Shown here: positions 36,663 to 45,664 of the stretch, one piece after another
How positions within the stretch are numbered: the first letter of the stretch is position 1
Layout of the letters: each line of letters opens with the position of its first letter
Assembly: GCF_001584185.1 (NCBI RefSeq)
Contig: NZ_CP013234.1
Location: forward strand, 3,782,001 to 3,846,000
DNA: 64,000 nt
Source of the DNA: Collimonas pratensis
Lineage (GTDB): Bacteria; Pseudomonadota; Gammaproteobacteria; Burkholderiales; Burkholderiaceae_D
Direction of reading: 5' to 3'
Made by a program: the position numbers and the translations under genes
Notes under the pieces: generated by a model
Told to the model about the DNA's origin: nothing
Database searches by the model: none
The model's input: only the letters and a program-made list of their open reading frames with translations

Positions 36663-39233
36663 ATGGACGTATCACGTATCCGAGTACTTCGCGGCCCCAA
36701 TCTGTGGAGTCGACATACCGCTATTGAAGCCATTGTGTCCTGCGCCGAAGCGGAACGCGCCATTGCCGGCATCGCCGGCTTCGAGGCCAAGCTGCGTGAA
36801 CGCTTTCCGCAAATGGGCTTCCTCCAGGCGACCGGCAAGAACGAAGTGATTTCCATGGCGCATGCCCTGGAAATCGCCGCCCTCGGGCTGCAGTCCGAAG
36901 CCGGCTGTCCGGTCACCTTCAGCCGCACCGTGCCAACCATGGAAACCGGCGTCTACCAGGTGATCGTCGAATACAGCGAAGAAGAAGTCGGCCAGCTGGC
37001 TTTCGAGCTGGCACGGCAACTGTGCCTGGCGGCCTTGACGGATCAGCCTTTCGACCTCGCCAGCGCGCTGGCGAGCCTGCAGGAACTCGACGAAGACATC
37101 CGCCTCGGCCCTAGCACCGGTTCCATCGTGCAAGCCGCGGTAGCGCGCGGCATTCCGTTCCGCCGCCTGACCGGCGGCAGCATGGTGCAGTTCGGCTGGG
37201 GCAGCCGCCAGCGCCGCATCCAGGCCGCGGAAACCAATCACACCAGCGCCATCGCCGAATCGATCGCGCAAGACAAGGACCTGACCAAGAAGCTGCTGAA
37301 CGCCGCCGGCGTGCCGGTACCTATGGGACGCGTGGTTTCCAGCGCCGAAGAAGCCTGGGCCGCGGCCCAGGAAATCGCCAGTCCGGTCGTGCTCAAGCCG
37401 CGCGACGGCAACCAGGGCAAGGGCGTGGCGGTCAACATCAGCGCGCGCGAACAAGTCATGGCGGCCTTCGCCGTCGCTGCAGAGATCTGTTCGGAAGTGA
37501 TCGTCGAACGCTACCTGCCCGGCCACGACTTCCGCCTGCTGGTGGTCGGCAACCATCTGGTGGCCGCGGCCCGCCGCGATCCGCCGCAAGTGATCGGCGA
37601 TGGCGTGCGCACCATCCGCCAGCTGGTGGACCATGTCAACAGCGATCCGCTGCGCGGCGAAGGCCATGCCACCTCGCTGACCAAGATCCGCTTTGATGCG
37701 ATTGCCTTGGCGACGCTGGCGAAACAGAATTACGCTGCCGATTCGGTGCCGCCGCAAGGCACGCGCGTGGTGTTACGCAACAATGCCAACCTGAGCACCG
37801 GCGGCACCGCCACCGACGTCACCGAAGACGTACACCCTGAACTGGCGGCGCGCGCCGTCGCAGCGGCGCAAATGGTCGGCCTCGACATCTGCGGCGTCGA
37901 TGTGGTCTGCAACAACGTCCATCAGCCGCTGGAAGAACAGGAAGGCGGCGTGGTCGAAGTCAACGCCGCGCCCGGCCTGCGCATGCATATCAGCCCTTCC
38001 TACGGCAAGGGCCGCGCGGTCGGCGCCGCCATCATGTCGACCATGTTTGAAGACGGCGACAATGGCCGCATCCCGCTGGTAGCGGTGGCCGGCACCAACG
38101 GCAAGACCACTACCGTGCGCCTGATCGCCCACCTGCTGGGCCGCAAGGGCCTGCGCGTCGGCATGACTAATTCCGATGGCGTCTACATTGAAAAACAACG
38201 TATCGACACCGGCGACTGCAGCGGTCCGCGCAGCGCCCGCAATGTCCTGATGCATCCGGATGTCGACGCCGCGGTGTTTGAAACCGCGCGTGGCGGCATC
38301 CTGCGCGAGGGCCTGGGCTTTGACCGCTGCGACGTCGCCGTGGTCACCAACATCGGCATGGGCGATCATCTCGGCCTGAGTTTTATCAGCACGGTGGAAG
38401 ACCTGAGCGTGGTCAAGCGCGTCATTGTAGAAAACGTCGCACCCGCAGGCCATGCTGTCCTGAACGCTGCCGATCCGATGGTGGCCAGCATGGCCAAGGC
38501 CTGCCCCGGTTCGATTACATTCTTCGCCCACGATTTCCATCACCCCCTGATGACCACCCACCGCGCCCAGGGCCACCGAGTGGTCTACCAGGACGGCAAC
38601 GCCATCGTCGCCGCCAAGGGCAAGCAGGAACACCGGCTGCCGCTGCAGGAGATTCCACTGACCCGCAACGGCAGCATCGGTTTCCAGGTCGAGAACGCCA
38701 TGGCTGCCATCGCAGCCGCCTGGGCCTTGAATCTTGACTGGGATGTGATCCACGCCGGCCTCGCCAGTTTCATCAACGATGCTGCTACCGCGCCCGGCCG
38801 CTTCAATGTGTTCGAGTACCGCGGCGCCACCCTGATCGCCGACTATGGCCACAATCCGGACGCCATCCAGGCGCTGGTGAAGGCGATCGACAGCATGCCC
38901 GCCAAACGCCGCTCGGTAGTCATCAGTGGCGCCGGCGACCGCCGCGATATTGATATCCGCCACCAGACCGAAATCCTGGGCGACGCCTTCGACGAAGTGA
39001 TTCTTTATCAAGACCAGTGCCAGCGCGGCCGCGCCGACGGCGAAGTGCTGGGCTTGCTGCGCGAAGGCTTGAAGAATGCCCGCCGCACTACCGCCACCGA
39101 GGAAATCAACGGCGAATTCATCGCCATCGATACCGCCTTGTCGCATTTGGCGCCAGGCGACCTGTGTCTGATCCTGGTCGACCAGGTGGAAGAAGCACTG
39201 GCGCATATCGCCAAGCGGATTGCGGAAGTTTGA
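36663..39233 (+). CDS. cphA: Cyanophycin synthetase
   Basis: Makes the storage polymer multi-L-arginyl-poly-L-aspartate without ribosomes, using two ATP-dependent sites to extend the Asp backbone and attach Arg side chains. The 856-residue protein has an N-terminal domain (RVLRGPNLWSRHTAIEAI), an ATP-grasp domain (about 200-450; VLKPRDGNQGKGVAVNI, VIVERYLPGHDFRLLVVG, VVEVNAAPGLRMHI) and a complete Mur-ligase-like part with P-loop GTNGKTTT (477-484), FETARGGILREGL, VVTNIGMGDHLG, and the C-terminal lobe (APGRFNVFEYRGATLIADYG; ISGAGDRRDIDI). Length and motifs fit CphA1. Preceded by AGGA before the ATG and by cphA' 72 bp upstream. No cyanophycinase gene is seen in the window. Confidence 0.96.
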   Translation: MDVSRIRVLRGPNLWSRHTAIEAIVSCAEAERAIAGIAGFEAKLRERFPQMGFLQATGKNEVISMAHALEIAALGLQSEAGCPVTFSRTVPTMETGVYQVIVEYSEEEVGQLAFELARQLCLAALTDQPFDLASALASLQELDEDIRLGPSTGSIVQAAVARGIPFRRLTGGSMVQFGWGSRQRRIQAAETNHTSAIAESIAQDKDLTKKLLNAAGVPVPMGRVVSSAEEAWAAAQEIASPVVLKPRDGNQGKGVAVNISAREQVMAAFAVAAEICSEVIVERYLPGHDFRLLVVGNHLVAAARRDPPQVIGDGVRTIRQLVDHVNSDPLRGEGHATSLTKIRFDAIALATLAKQNYAADSVPPQGTRVVLRNNANLSTGGTATDVTEDVHPELAARAVAAAQMVGLDICGVDVVCNNVHQPLEEQEGGVVEVNAAPGLRMHISPSYGKGRAVGAAIMSTMFEDGDNGRIPLVAVAGTNGKTTTVRLIAHLLGRKGLRVGMTNSDGVYIEKQRIDTGDCSGPRSARNVLMHPDVDAAVFETARGGILREGLGFDRCDVAVVTNIGMGDHLGLSFISTVEDLSVVKRVIVENVAPAGHAVLNAADPMVASMAKACPGSITFFAHDFHHPLMTTHRAQGHRVVYQDGNAIVAAKGKQEHRLPLQEIPLTRNGSIGFQVENAMAAIAAAWALNLDWDVIHAGLASFINDAATAPGRFNVFEYRGATLIADYGHNPDAIQALVKAIDSMPAKRRSVVISGAGDRRDIDIRHQTEILGDAFDEVILYQDQCQRGRADGEVLGLLREGLKNARRTTATEEINGEFIAIDTALSHLAPGDLCLILVDQVEEALAHIAKRIAEV

Positions 39234-39297
39234 TTAATACGGTAGTTCGTCGTGCTGAACACGCTTAGGCTTAGCTAACTGGGTCAGAGTAGCTAAC

Positions 39298-39352
39298 TGG
39301 GGTCAGAGTGAACTTTCTGCGGGCTTTTTGCAGAAACTTCACTCTGACCCCA
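39298..39352. repeat. REP-like palindrome, GGGGTCAGAGT family, copy 1
   Basis: The arms 39298-39320 and 39330-39352 are 23 bp long and match as inverted repeat with one mismatch; each outer end is TGGGGTCAGAGT. A 9-nt loop lies between. An incomplete head, GGGTCAGAGTAGCTAACT, stands just upstream at 39281. It sits in the gap after cphA. Confidence 0.85.
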
Positions 39353-39433
39353 CTTAGCGGGCCACGGAGTGCATACCTCTCGTCGTCAGAAAAAATCCAG
39401 CAGCGCGCTCGTTCTTTCTCCGAATCCGTCATG

Positions 39434-39488
39434 TGGGGTCAGAGTCGAGTTTCGCGATACAGCGCCGCGAAAGTCGACTCTGACCCCA
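39434..39488. repeat. REP-like palindrome, GGGGTCAGAGT family, copy 2
   Basis: The arms 39434-39456 and 39466-39488 form a 23-bp inverted repeat with outer ends TGGGGTCAGAGTCGA and inner ends TTTCGCG / CGCGAAA. It has the same outer motif and total length (55 bp) as copy 1 but a different inner stem. The pair brackets about 80 bp that contain nothing else recognisable. It lies between convergent cphA and the MFS gene and may stop transcription from both. Confidence 0.85.
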
Positions 39489-39524
39489 GATGACTCGCGT
39501 TATCTCAACTAATCAGAAGTCGCC

Positions 39525-40913
39525 CTACGCCGGCTTATGCCCGGTCAACGCCGCCCCGGCATTCAAGGGCAAGCGGCGTGTCACCGGAATCGATGCCATC
39601 GAGAACAGGCCGATGACGATGAAGGCTGGCCAGAAATCGCCGGCGACGATGGTTTCATGTCCTTGCAGGCGGCTGGAGAAATGTACCGCCAGGCCGCCTA
39701 TCGTGACTCCCAAGCCCAAGGAAATCTGCTGCACCACGCTGGCCAGGCTGGTGGCCCGGCTGACGTCGGCGCTATCCAGGTCGGCGTAAGCCATGGTGTT
39801 CAGACAGGTGAACTGCATCGACGGGAAAAAGCCGCCCAGCAAGACTACCGCCATCATCACCAGGTACGGCGTGGTCGGCGTGAACAGGCCATACGAGGCC
39901 AACGCCAGTCCGGCCAGCACCGCGTTCCAGATCAGCACAGAACGGAAGCCGTAACGGCGCAGCACCGAGGTGCCGATGGCTTTCATGAAGATCGCGCCGA
40001 AGGCCGAGGCACAGGTGATGGTGCCGGCATGGAAGGCGTTCATGCCGAAGCCAACCTGCAGAGCCAACGGCAACAGGAACGGCACCGCGCCCAGGCCGAT
40101 GCGGAACAGCGAGCCGCCCAGCACGCTGGCGCGGAAGGTCGGGATCCGCAGCAGGCGCAGATCCAGCAGCGGAAACGGCTCACGCCGCGCGTGCAGCAGA
40201 TATACATACAAGGTCAGGCCACCCACTACGCACATGGCAAATGCCCATTCCGAAGCCAGCAGCTCGCCGTCGATCATCGACAGACCCAGCATCAGCAGCG
40301 TACTGCCGACCGCCGACAGCACAAAGCCTTTCATGTCGAGCGGCTGCAAATCGTCGGAGCGGTAATTCTCTATGTATTTGCTGGCCAGGTACATGCCCAG
40401 GATGCTGATCGGCACGTTGATCAGGAAGATCCAGCGCCAATGGAAATAGGTGGTGATGAAACCGCCCAGCGGCGGTCCGATCACCGGCCCCAGCTGCGAC
40501 GGAATCGTCAGGTAGCTGATCGCCTTGACCAGCTCGGTGCGCGGCACCGTGCGAAAAATCACGATACGGCCGACCGGCACCATCATGGCGCCGCCTATGC
40601 CTTGCAAAAAGCGGGCGGCGACGAAGGCCGCCAGCGAACTGGAAGCCGCACACATCAGCGAACCACACAAGAACACCAGGATCGCTGAACGGAACACGGT
40701 GCGGGCGCCGAAACGGTCGGCGACCCAGCCGCTGATCGGAATGAAGACACCGAGGCCGACCACATACGAGGTCAGGGCAAGTTTCAGGGTAAGCGGATCT
40801 TGTCCGAGGTCGCGCGCCAGCACCGGCAAGGAGGTGGCAATCACCGTCGCGTCCATGTTTTCCATGAACAGCGCACAAGCAACAATCAGCGGGATGAGGA
40901 GAGTACGTTGCAC
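39525..40913 (-). CDS. MFS drug exporter, DHA2 (EmrB/QacA-like) family
   Basis: A proton-driven exporter of the major facilitator superfamily in the inner membrane. The 462-residue product has PLIVACALFMENMDATVIAT at helix 1, the family motif GWVADRFGARTVF after helix 2, RFLQGIGGAMMVPVGRI in helix 4 and GPPLGGFITTYFHWRWIFLI (antiporter motif C and the DHA2 signature). The hydrophobic pattern suggests 13-14 helices. No ATG is available; GTG at 40913 gives the best N-terminus, and the frame also has TTG at 40937, inside a terminator hairpin. No partner membrane-fusion protein is adjacent. Substrate unknown. Confidence 0.85.
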   Translation of the reverse strand: MQRTLLIPLIVACALFMENMDATVIATSLPVLARDLGQDPLTLKLALTSYVVGLGVFIPISGWVADRFGARTVFRSAILVFLCGSLMCAASSSLAAFVAARFLQGIGGAMMVPVGRIVIFRTVPRTELVKAISYLTIPSQLGPVIGPPLGGFITTYFHWRWIFLINVPISILGMYLASKYIENYRSDDLQPLDMKGFVLSAVGSTLLMLGLSMIDGELLASEWAFAMCVVGGLTLYVYLLHARREPFPLLDLRLLRIPTFRASVLGGSLFRIGLGAVPFLLPLALQVGFGMNAFHAGTITCASAFGAIFMKAIGTSVLRRYGFRSVLIWNAVLAGLALASYGLFTPTTPYLVMMAVVLLGGFFPSMQFTCLNTMAYADLDSADVSRATSLASVVQQISLGLGVTIGGLAVHFSSRLQGHETIVAGDFWPAFIVIGLFSMASIPVTRRLPLNAGAALTGHKPA

Positions 40914-40935
40914 TGCCGATAACCGTAGGGTAAAC

Positions 40936-40973
40936 AAAAAGACAGATGCAAGCAGTGATGCATCTGTCTTTTT
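40936..40973. terminator. Intrinsic terminator after the NTF2-like gene
   Basis: AAAAAGACAGATGCA (40936-40950) and TGCATCTGTCTTTTT (40959-40973) form a perfect 15-bp stem with an 8-nt loop and a T-run on either strand. On the minus strand it ends the cupin and NTF2-like genes and separates them from the MFS gene, whose start lies just beyond. Confidence 0.85.
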
Positions 40974-41014
40974 GTAGTTTACACCTATTTCACGAAACCG
41001 GCAGGAGAGCTTGC

Positions 41015-41383
41015 TCAGGCCGGCTTGCGCTGGCCGGGATCGTAGTAAAACTGTTCTTCCGCGATCTTGTCGCCGCGCCAGACCTGGTAGGCGATTTCAT
41101 CTTGCCGGAAGCTGCGGCCGTCCGGCAGTTCGATCTCGAACAGCCAGTTGATGGCGACGCGGTCACCGTCGATCAGGAAGGATTTGGCGGCCAGCGTGCG
41201 GATTTCCTTGACCGCCGACAGCGCTTTTTCCTCGCCCGCCACCAGCAACGGCATTCCCTTGCGCGGTGGTTCCTGGTTTTCCTGCATGGAGGCGTCTTCG
41301 GTATAAAACTCCTCGATCGCTTCCACGTATTTGCCTTGCACAACCAGTTTTATGAAACTTTCAACACGTTCTCGATTTGGCAT
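41015..41383 (-). CDS. NTF2-like (SnoaL-type) protein
   Basis: A 122-residue single-domain protein of the cone-shaped NTF2 fold, which covers small isomerases, hydrolases and ligand-binding proteins. The pattern is an N-terminal helix (RVESFIKLVVQGKYVEAIEE), FYTEDASMQENQEPPRKG, then three strands (KSFLIDGDRVAINWLFEIEL, SFRQDEIAYQVWRGDKIAEE, QFYYDPGQ). No catalytic residue set allows a specific call. It follows the cupin gene by 44 bp on the same strand and ends before a strong terminator. No signal peptide. Confidence 0.75.
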   Translation of the reverse strand: MPNRERVESFIKLVVQGKYVEAIEEFYTEDASMQENQEPPRKGMPLLVAGEEKALSAVKEIRTLAAKSFLIDGDRVAINWLFEIELPDGRSFRQDEIAYQVWRGDKIAEEQFYYDPGQRKPA

Positions 41384-41427
41384 GAATTGATCCTGTGATG
41401 GTGTGTGGTCCGAGCACTATACACAAT

Positions 41428-41940
41428 TCAGAAAGGACCGTTTGACAGCCGCAATTTGTCCGGCAAGCCGTCGTGCGGCCCCAGCGGATCCTGCGGTGCA
41501 TCGCTCCAGTACTGGCTGCCGATCTCGGCATTGCGTGCCGGATGCAAGGGATAGATCACCTGGTTGTCGGCGCGGAAGCACTCGCCCACCACCAGCAGCC
41601 GCACATCGCTCTCGGTGTTGTTGATGAAGGTATGCGCCAGCCCGGTGCCGGTGGCGAAACCGACGCCGTCGCCCGGCGCCAGCCGGTGCAGATGGCCATC
41701 CAGCCAGACGTCCGGCGTGCCTTCGATGACATAGGCGAATTCTTCTTCGGTCTTCTCGGCATGCGGCCAGGACGTGCGGCGTCCGGGCGCCAGCACCTCA
41801 TGGTGGATCCCTATCCTCTTCAAGCCGAAGCTGCGGCCGAACGGCGAGCCGACGGACATCAGCTCGGCGCTGCCGGGATAGTGTGAATCGTCAGCGCCTT
41901 GGATCTCTTGCCAGTTCTTGATGCATTCCGGTCGCTCCAT
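41428..41940 (-). CDS. Cupin-domain protein
   Basis: A 170-residue protein with one cupin_2 beta-barrel in its middle: the first motif region is TSWPHAEKTEEEFAYVIEGT with a His and two Glu that can bind metal, and the second is GDGVGFATGTGLAHTFINNT with the His. Short extensions on both sides resemble uncharacterised cupins of the COG3837 kind. Function unknown; no DNA-binding domain is present. It begins 27 bp after the kdpE stop in the same direction, so it might be read through from kdpDE, but a link to potassium is only positional. Confidence 0.75.
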   Translation of the reverse strand: MERPECIKNWQEIQGADDSHYPGSAELMSVGSPFGRSFGLKRIGIHHEVLAPGRRTSWPHAEKTEEEFAYVIEGTPDVWLDGHLHRLAPGDGVGFATGTGLAHTFINNTESDVRLLVVGECFRADNQVIYPLHPARNAEIGSQYWSDAPQDPLGPHDGLPDKLRLSNGPF

Positions 41941-41967
41941 GTTCGTCTCCGTTGGTTTGCAACGCTG

Positions 41968-42669
41968 TTATTGGGAAAGCAGGATACGGTAGCCGACCGC
42001 GGTCTCGGTCAGCAGATGCTTGGGCTGGGCCGGATCGTCTTCCAGTTTCTGCCGCAAGTGTCCCATATATATCCGCAGGTAGTGACCGCTCTCGGAATGC
42101 GACGGCCCCCATACTTCTTTCAGCAATTGCGGATTGGTCACCACGCGTCCGGCGTTGGCCACCAGCACTGTCAGCAAGCGGTACTCGGTCGGCGTCAGGT
42201 GCACTGGCTGCTGTGCCTTGGTCACCAGCCGCGCCTGCAGGTCCAGCGTAACGTCGCCAAAGCGGATCAGGCCGTCGTCGTCGGCCAGCGGCTGGTGTTG
42301 CCGCCGCAGCGTGGCGCGCACGCGCGCCAGCAGCTCGCCGACGCCGAACGGCTTGCTCAGGTAATCGTCGGCGCCAGCATCGAGCGCCTTGATCTTGTCG
42401 GCTTCATTGACACGCGCCGACAGCACGATGATGGGCACGCGCGACCACTTCCTGACATCCAGGATGAAATCGACGCCGTCGCCGTCCGGCAGCCCGAGAT
42501 CGAGGATCACCAGGTTGGGCTTGCGGGTGCCGCAATCGATCAGGCCGCGTTGCATGGTCTGCGCTTCAAAGATCTGCCAGCCTTCGTCTTCCAGGGCAGC
42601 GCGTACAAAGCGCCGTATCTGCGGCTCGTCTTCGACCAGTAGCGCAATAGGGGTTGGCTGCATCGTCAT
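41968..42669 (-). CDS. kdpE: Response regulator KdpE
   Basis: OmpR-family regulator that activates the kdp operon after phosphorylation by KdpD. The 233-residue protein has a receiver domain with the phospho-acceptor Asp57 in VILDLGLPDGDGV, conserved Thr/Ser and Lys (VLSAR, YLSKPFGVGELLARV), and a C-terminal winged helix with LTPTEYRLLTVLVANAGRVV and GHYLRIYMGHLRQKLEDDP. The start overlaps the kdpD stop by 4 nt (ATGA). Its likely target is the T-rich site at 51591-51614. Confidence 0.96.
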   Translation of the reverse strand: MTMQPTPIALLVEDEPQIRRFVRAALEDEGWQIFEAQTMQRGLIDCGTRKPNLVILDLGLPDGDGVDFILDVRKWSRVPIIVLSARVNEADKIKALDAGADDYLSKPFGVGELLARVRATLRRQHQPLADDDGLIRFGDVTLDLQARLVTKAQQPVHLTPTEYRLLTVLVANAGRVVTNPQLLKEVWGPSHSESGHYLRIYMGHLRQKLEDDPAQPKHLLTETAVGYRILLSQ

Positions 42670-45461
42670 GTTTTCTCCGTGTTGCCGATATTGCCGGCAC
42701 TAGCGGCGGCAACATCCGTTCTGAGGTCGTGCTCTTCCAGGTCTGGCATGCTGGGCGGCGTACCGAGCGGGATGGTAAAGATGAATTCCGCACCAACGCC
42801 ATGGTCGGCGCTGCGGGCACGAATGGTGCCGCCGTGCGCTTCGACAATCGCGCGGCAGATCGCCAGCCCCAAACCGACACCGGGCTTGGCCGATTCGCGC
42901 TCGCCGCGTGTGAATTTCTCGAATATGGCGTCTTCCATGCCGCTCGGCAGCCCCGGGCCGTCGTCCGCTACGGTGACCGCCAGGAATCGGCCGTTGACCG
43001 CCGCCGCCAGCACGATATGCGAGCCGGGCGGCGTGTATTTGGCGGCATTTTCCAGCAGGTTGCACAGCACGCGCTCGATCAGGACCGCGTCGAAGCAGAT
43101 CAGCGGCAGCTCATGCGCTACCCGTGTTTCTATCTGATGCCCTTGCAATGCCGAGCTGCTGGCGCGCAGCGCGCTGCCGACCACTTCTTCAAATGGCTGC
43201 CACTGCAAGTTCAATTTCACCTCGCCGCTCTGGATCCTGGCCATGTCCAGCAGATTGGTGACCAGTGCGCTCATGCGCAGCATTTCGCTATGCAGTGCGC
43301 TCGCCAGTACCTGCTGGTTCTCCTGCAGCGGCGGCTTCGACAGCACCAGCGATTCGGACAGGCCGATCAGCGCCGTCAAAGGCGTACGCAGATCGTGCGA
43401 TAGCGCTGACAGCAGGGAGTTACGCAAGCGTTCCGATTCCATCCGCACCAGCGCGTCCTGCGCCACTTCGACATAGTGCACCCGCTCCAGCGCAATCGCG
43501 GTCAAGGTGGCGAAGGTATACAACTGCTGTTGCTGTTCCGGAATCAGGATCCAGCGCCGGCTGTGCGGCAGGATCGCCAGCACGCCGCGCGTACGCATCG
43601 GCGCCACCAGCGGCAGGTACAGGTAATTGCTGGCCGGCAGAGTATCGGTGCCGATGCCGGCGCTGCTGGCATTGTCGAAGGCCCATTGGGCGATGCCCAT
43701 ATCGAGAGCGGCGGCAACGTTGGCGACATCTTCCGGTATCACTGCCGGCAGCTGCAGGCGGCCGGCATCGTCCGGCACCAGCAGCAAGGTCTTGGCCTGG
43801 AAGCTGCGCTGCAGGAACTGGCGGCTGGTTTCGAAAATCTGCTCGGTTTGCAGCACGCCCGACAAGGCGCGCGCGAACTCGAACAAGGCGCGCGAACGTG
43901 CTTCACGGTCAGAGGCGATGCGGGCCTGGTAGCGCAGTCCGGTGGTCAGGTGGGTAATCGTCAAGCCCACCGCCAGCATCACGCCGAAAGTCAGCAGGTA
44001 TTGGAAATCGCTGACGGCGAAGGAAAAGCGCGGCGGCACGAAAAAGAAATCGAAAGAGGCGATGCTCAGCAGGGCGACAAAAATGGCCGGCCCGCGGCCG
44101 TAGCGGATGGCGATCAGGACTTCCGCCAGCAGATATAGCATCACGATATTGGCGAGATCGAAAAACGGCAGTATCGGCGTCGCCAGCAAGGTGACCAGCA
44201 CACACACACCGAGCGCCCAGCCGTAGCCCCACCATTCGATCCGGCTTTGCTTGGGCAACTGGCGCGGAAAACTGCGGCCGGCGGCGTCTTCTTCCTTGGC
44301 GGCGGCGCTGACCGGCGGCACGCCGATTTCGATCAGGTCGATATCGCTGGCCTGCGCCGCGATGCGGGCGGCGTGGCTCGGCTGCCAGAAAAACTGGCGT
44401 TGGCTGCGGCCGATGATCATCTTTGAAAAATTATGGCTGCGTGCATAAGCGGCCATGGCTGCGGCAACGTCGTTACCCGCCAGGACCGCCGTAGTCGCCC
44501 CTAGATCCTGCGCCAGCTTGAGCGTCTTCAGGATGCGCTCGCGCTTGGCCGAAGACAGGCGCTGCAATTTCGGCGTCTCGACATAAATCGCATGCCATTC
44601 GGCATTCAACTGGGTCGCCAGCCGCGCCGTGCTGCGGACCACATGCTCTGCGCTCGGCGAAGGGCCGATGCAAGCTAGCAGCGCGGCATCGGTTTGCCAC
44701 ACCGCGCCTATCGATTTTTCGATGCGATAGGCCTGGACATCGCCTTGCAAGCGGTCGGCGGTGCGGCGCAAGGCCAGCTCGCGCAGCGCGATCAGATTGC
44801 CCTTGCGGAAAAAATTGCGCGAGGCGCGTTCTGCCTGCGGCAGCTTGTACACCTTGCCAAGCCTGAGCCGGTTGAGCAGTTCATCGGCCGGCAAATCCAC
44901 CAGCACCACTTCGTCGGCGGCATCAAACACCGTATCCGGCAGGGTTTCCGCCACCCGGATGCCGGTAATGCCGCCCACCACGTCGTTCAGGCTTTCCAGA
45001 TGCTGCACATTGAGGGTGGTGAAGACATCGATGCCGGCGTTCAGCAACTCTTCTACATCCTGCCAGCGCTTCGGATGGCGCGAACCGGAAGCGTTCGAAT
45101 GCGCCAGTTCGTCGACCAGGATCAGTGAAGGCTTGCGCTGCAGCGCTGCGTCCAGGTCGAACTCCGGCAGCTGCTTGTCGCGGTATTCCACCTGCTTGAG
45201 CGGCAGCAGCTCCAGGCCGTTCAGCAAGGCTGCGGTTTCCGCCCTGCCGTGGCTTTCGATGACCCCGGCCAGCACCTCGCGTCCCTCGCTATGCAGTTTA
45301 TGCGCCGCGCTGAGCATGGCGTAGGTTTTGCCGACGCCAGCGGAAGCGCCGAAATAGATGCGCAGCTTGCCGCGCCCAGCCAGGCTCTCCTGCACTTGCA
45401 GCTGCGCCAGCAGAGCGTCCGGGTCGGGACGCAGGTCGCCGTTTGGATTGGGTGAAGACAT
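42666..45461 (-). CDS. kdpD: Sensor histidine kinase KdpD
   Basis: Membrane sensor for low potassium or osmotic stress. The 931-residue protein has the cytoplasmic KdpD domain with Walker A IYFGASAGVGKTYAMLSAAH and Walker B LILVDELAHSNA, a universal-stress-protein domain (LLACIGPSPSAEHVVR), a four-helix DUF4118 membrane block (about 405-500), a GAF-like region, then the kinase core with LSALSHDLRTPLTALIGLSE (His689) and ATPase motifs NLLENAAKYTPPGSHI, VADDGPGLP and GVGLGLAICRAIVEAHGG. It is tightly coupled to kdpE. It lies 203 bp downstream of the TorF-like gene rather than directly after kdpC. Confidence 0.96.
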   Translation of the reverse strand: MSSPNPNGDLRPDPDALLAQLQVQESLAGRGKLRIYFGASAGVGKTYAMLSAAHKLHSEGREVLAGVIESHGRAETAALLNGLELLPLKQVEYRDKQLPEFDLDAALQRKPSLILVDELAHSNASGSRHPKRWQDVEELLNAGIDVFTTLNVQHLESLNDVVGGITGIRVAETLPDTVFDAADEVVLVDLPADELLNRLRLGKVYKLPQAERASRNFFRKGNLIALRELALRRTADRLQGDVQAYRIEKSIGAVWQTDAALLACIGPSPSAEHVVRSTARLATQLNAEWHAIYVETPKLQRLSSAKRERILKTLKLAQDLGATTAVLAGNDVAAAMAAYARSHNFSKMIIGRSQRQFFWQPSHAARIAAQASDIDLIEIGVPPVSAAAKEEDAAGRSFPRQLPKQSRIEWWGYGWALGVCVLVTLLATPILPFFDLANIVMLYLLAEVLIAIRYGRGPAIFVALLSIASFDFFFVPPRFSFAVSDFQYLLTFGVMLAVGLTITHLTTGLRYQARIASDREARSRALFEFARALSGVLQTEQIFETSRQFLQRSFQAKTLLLVPDDAGRLQLPAVIPEDVANVAAALDMGIAQWAFDNASSAGIGTDTLPASNYLYLPLVAPMRTRGVLAILPHSRRWILIPEQQQQLYTFATLTAIALERVHYVEVAQDALVRMESERLRNSLLSALSHDLRTPLTALIGLSESLVLSKPPLQENQQVLASALHSEMLRMSALVTNLLDMARIQSGEVKLNLQWQPFEEVVGSALRASSSALQGHQIETRVAHELPLICFDAVLIERVLCNLLENAAKYTPPGSHIVLAAAVNGRFLAVTVADDGPGLPSGMEDAIFEKFTRGERESAKPGVGLGLAICRAIVEAHGGTIRARSADHGVGAEFIFTIPLGTPPSMPDLEEHDLRTDVAAASAGNIGNTEKT

Positions 45462-45613
45462 AAGCTTATCGAGGGCCTGGTTGGAGCTACCGTTGTATCG
45501 GACAGCTGAGGGTCCGTTAGGTTATACGTCAATTGTAGATGGAATTCATCCGCGGTTGCCACTATCGCATGCTATTTCAGATTCTCATCCTCTCGGCTGT
45601 CACAAATGGCAAC

Positions 45614-45640
45614 GGCCGGAAGGCTTTACCCTTGCCGGCC
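45614..45640 (-). terminator. Hairpin after the TorF-like gene
   Basis: GGCCGG (45614-45619) and CCGGCC (45635-45640) form the base of a stem extended by a few more pairs around a 7-nt loop. There is no T-run, so it would be a weak or factor-dependent terminator. The rest of the gap up to kdpD (45462-45664) shows nothing else convincing. Confidence 0.4.
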
Positions 45641-45664
45641 ACAGCTACAGCTGAGCAACAACTA

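Noticed and set aside
37773..39206. Minus-strand frame of 477 codons opposite cphA
   Set aside because: Antisense shadow with His/Asp/Val bias; CphA is intact on the plus strand.
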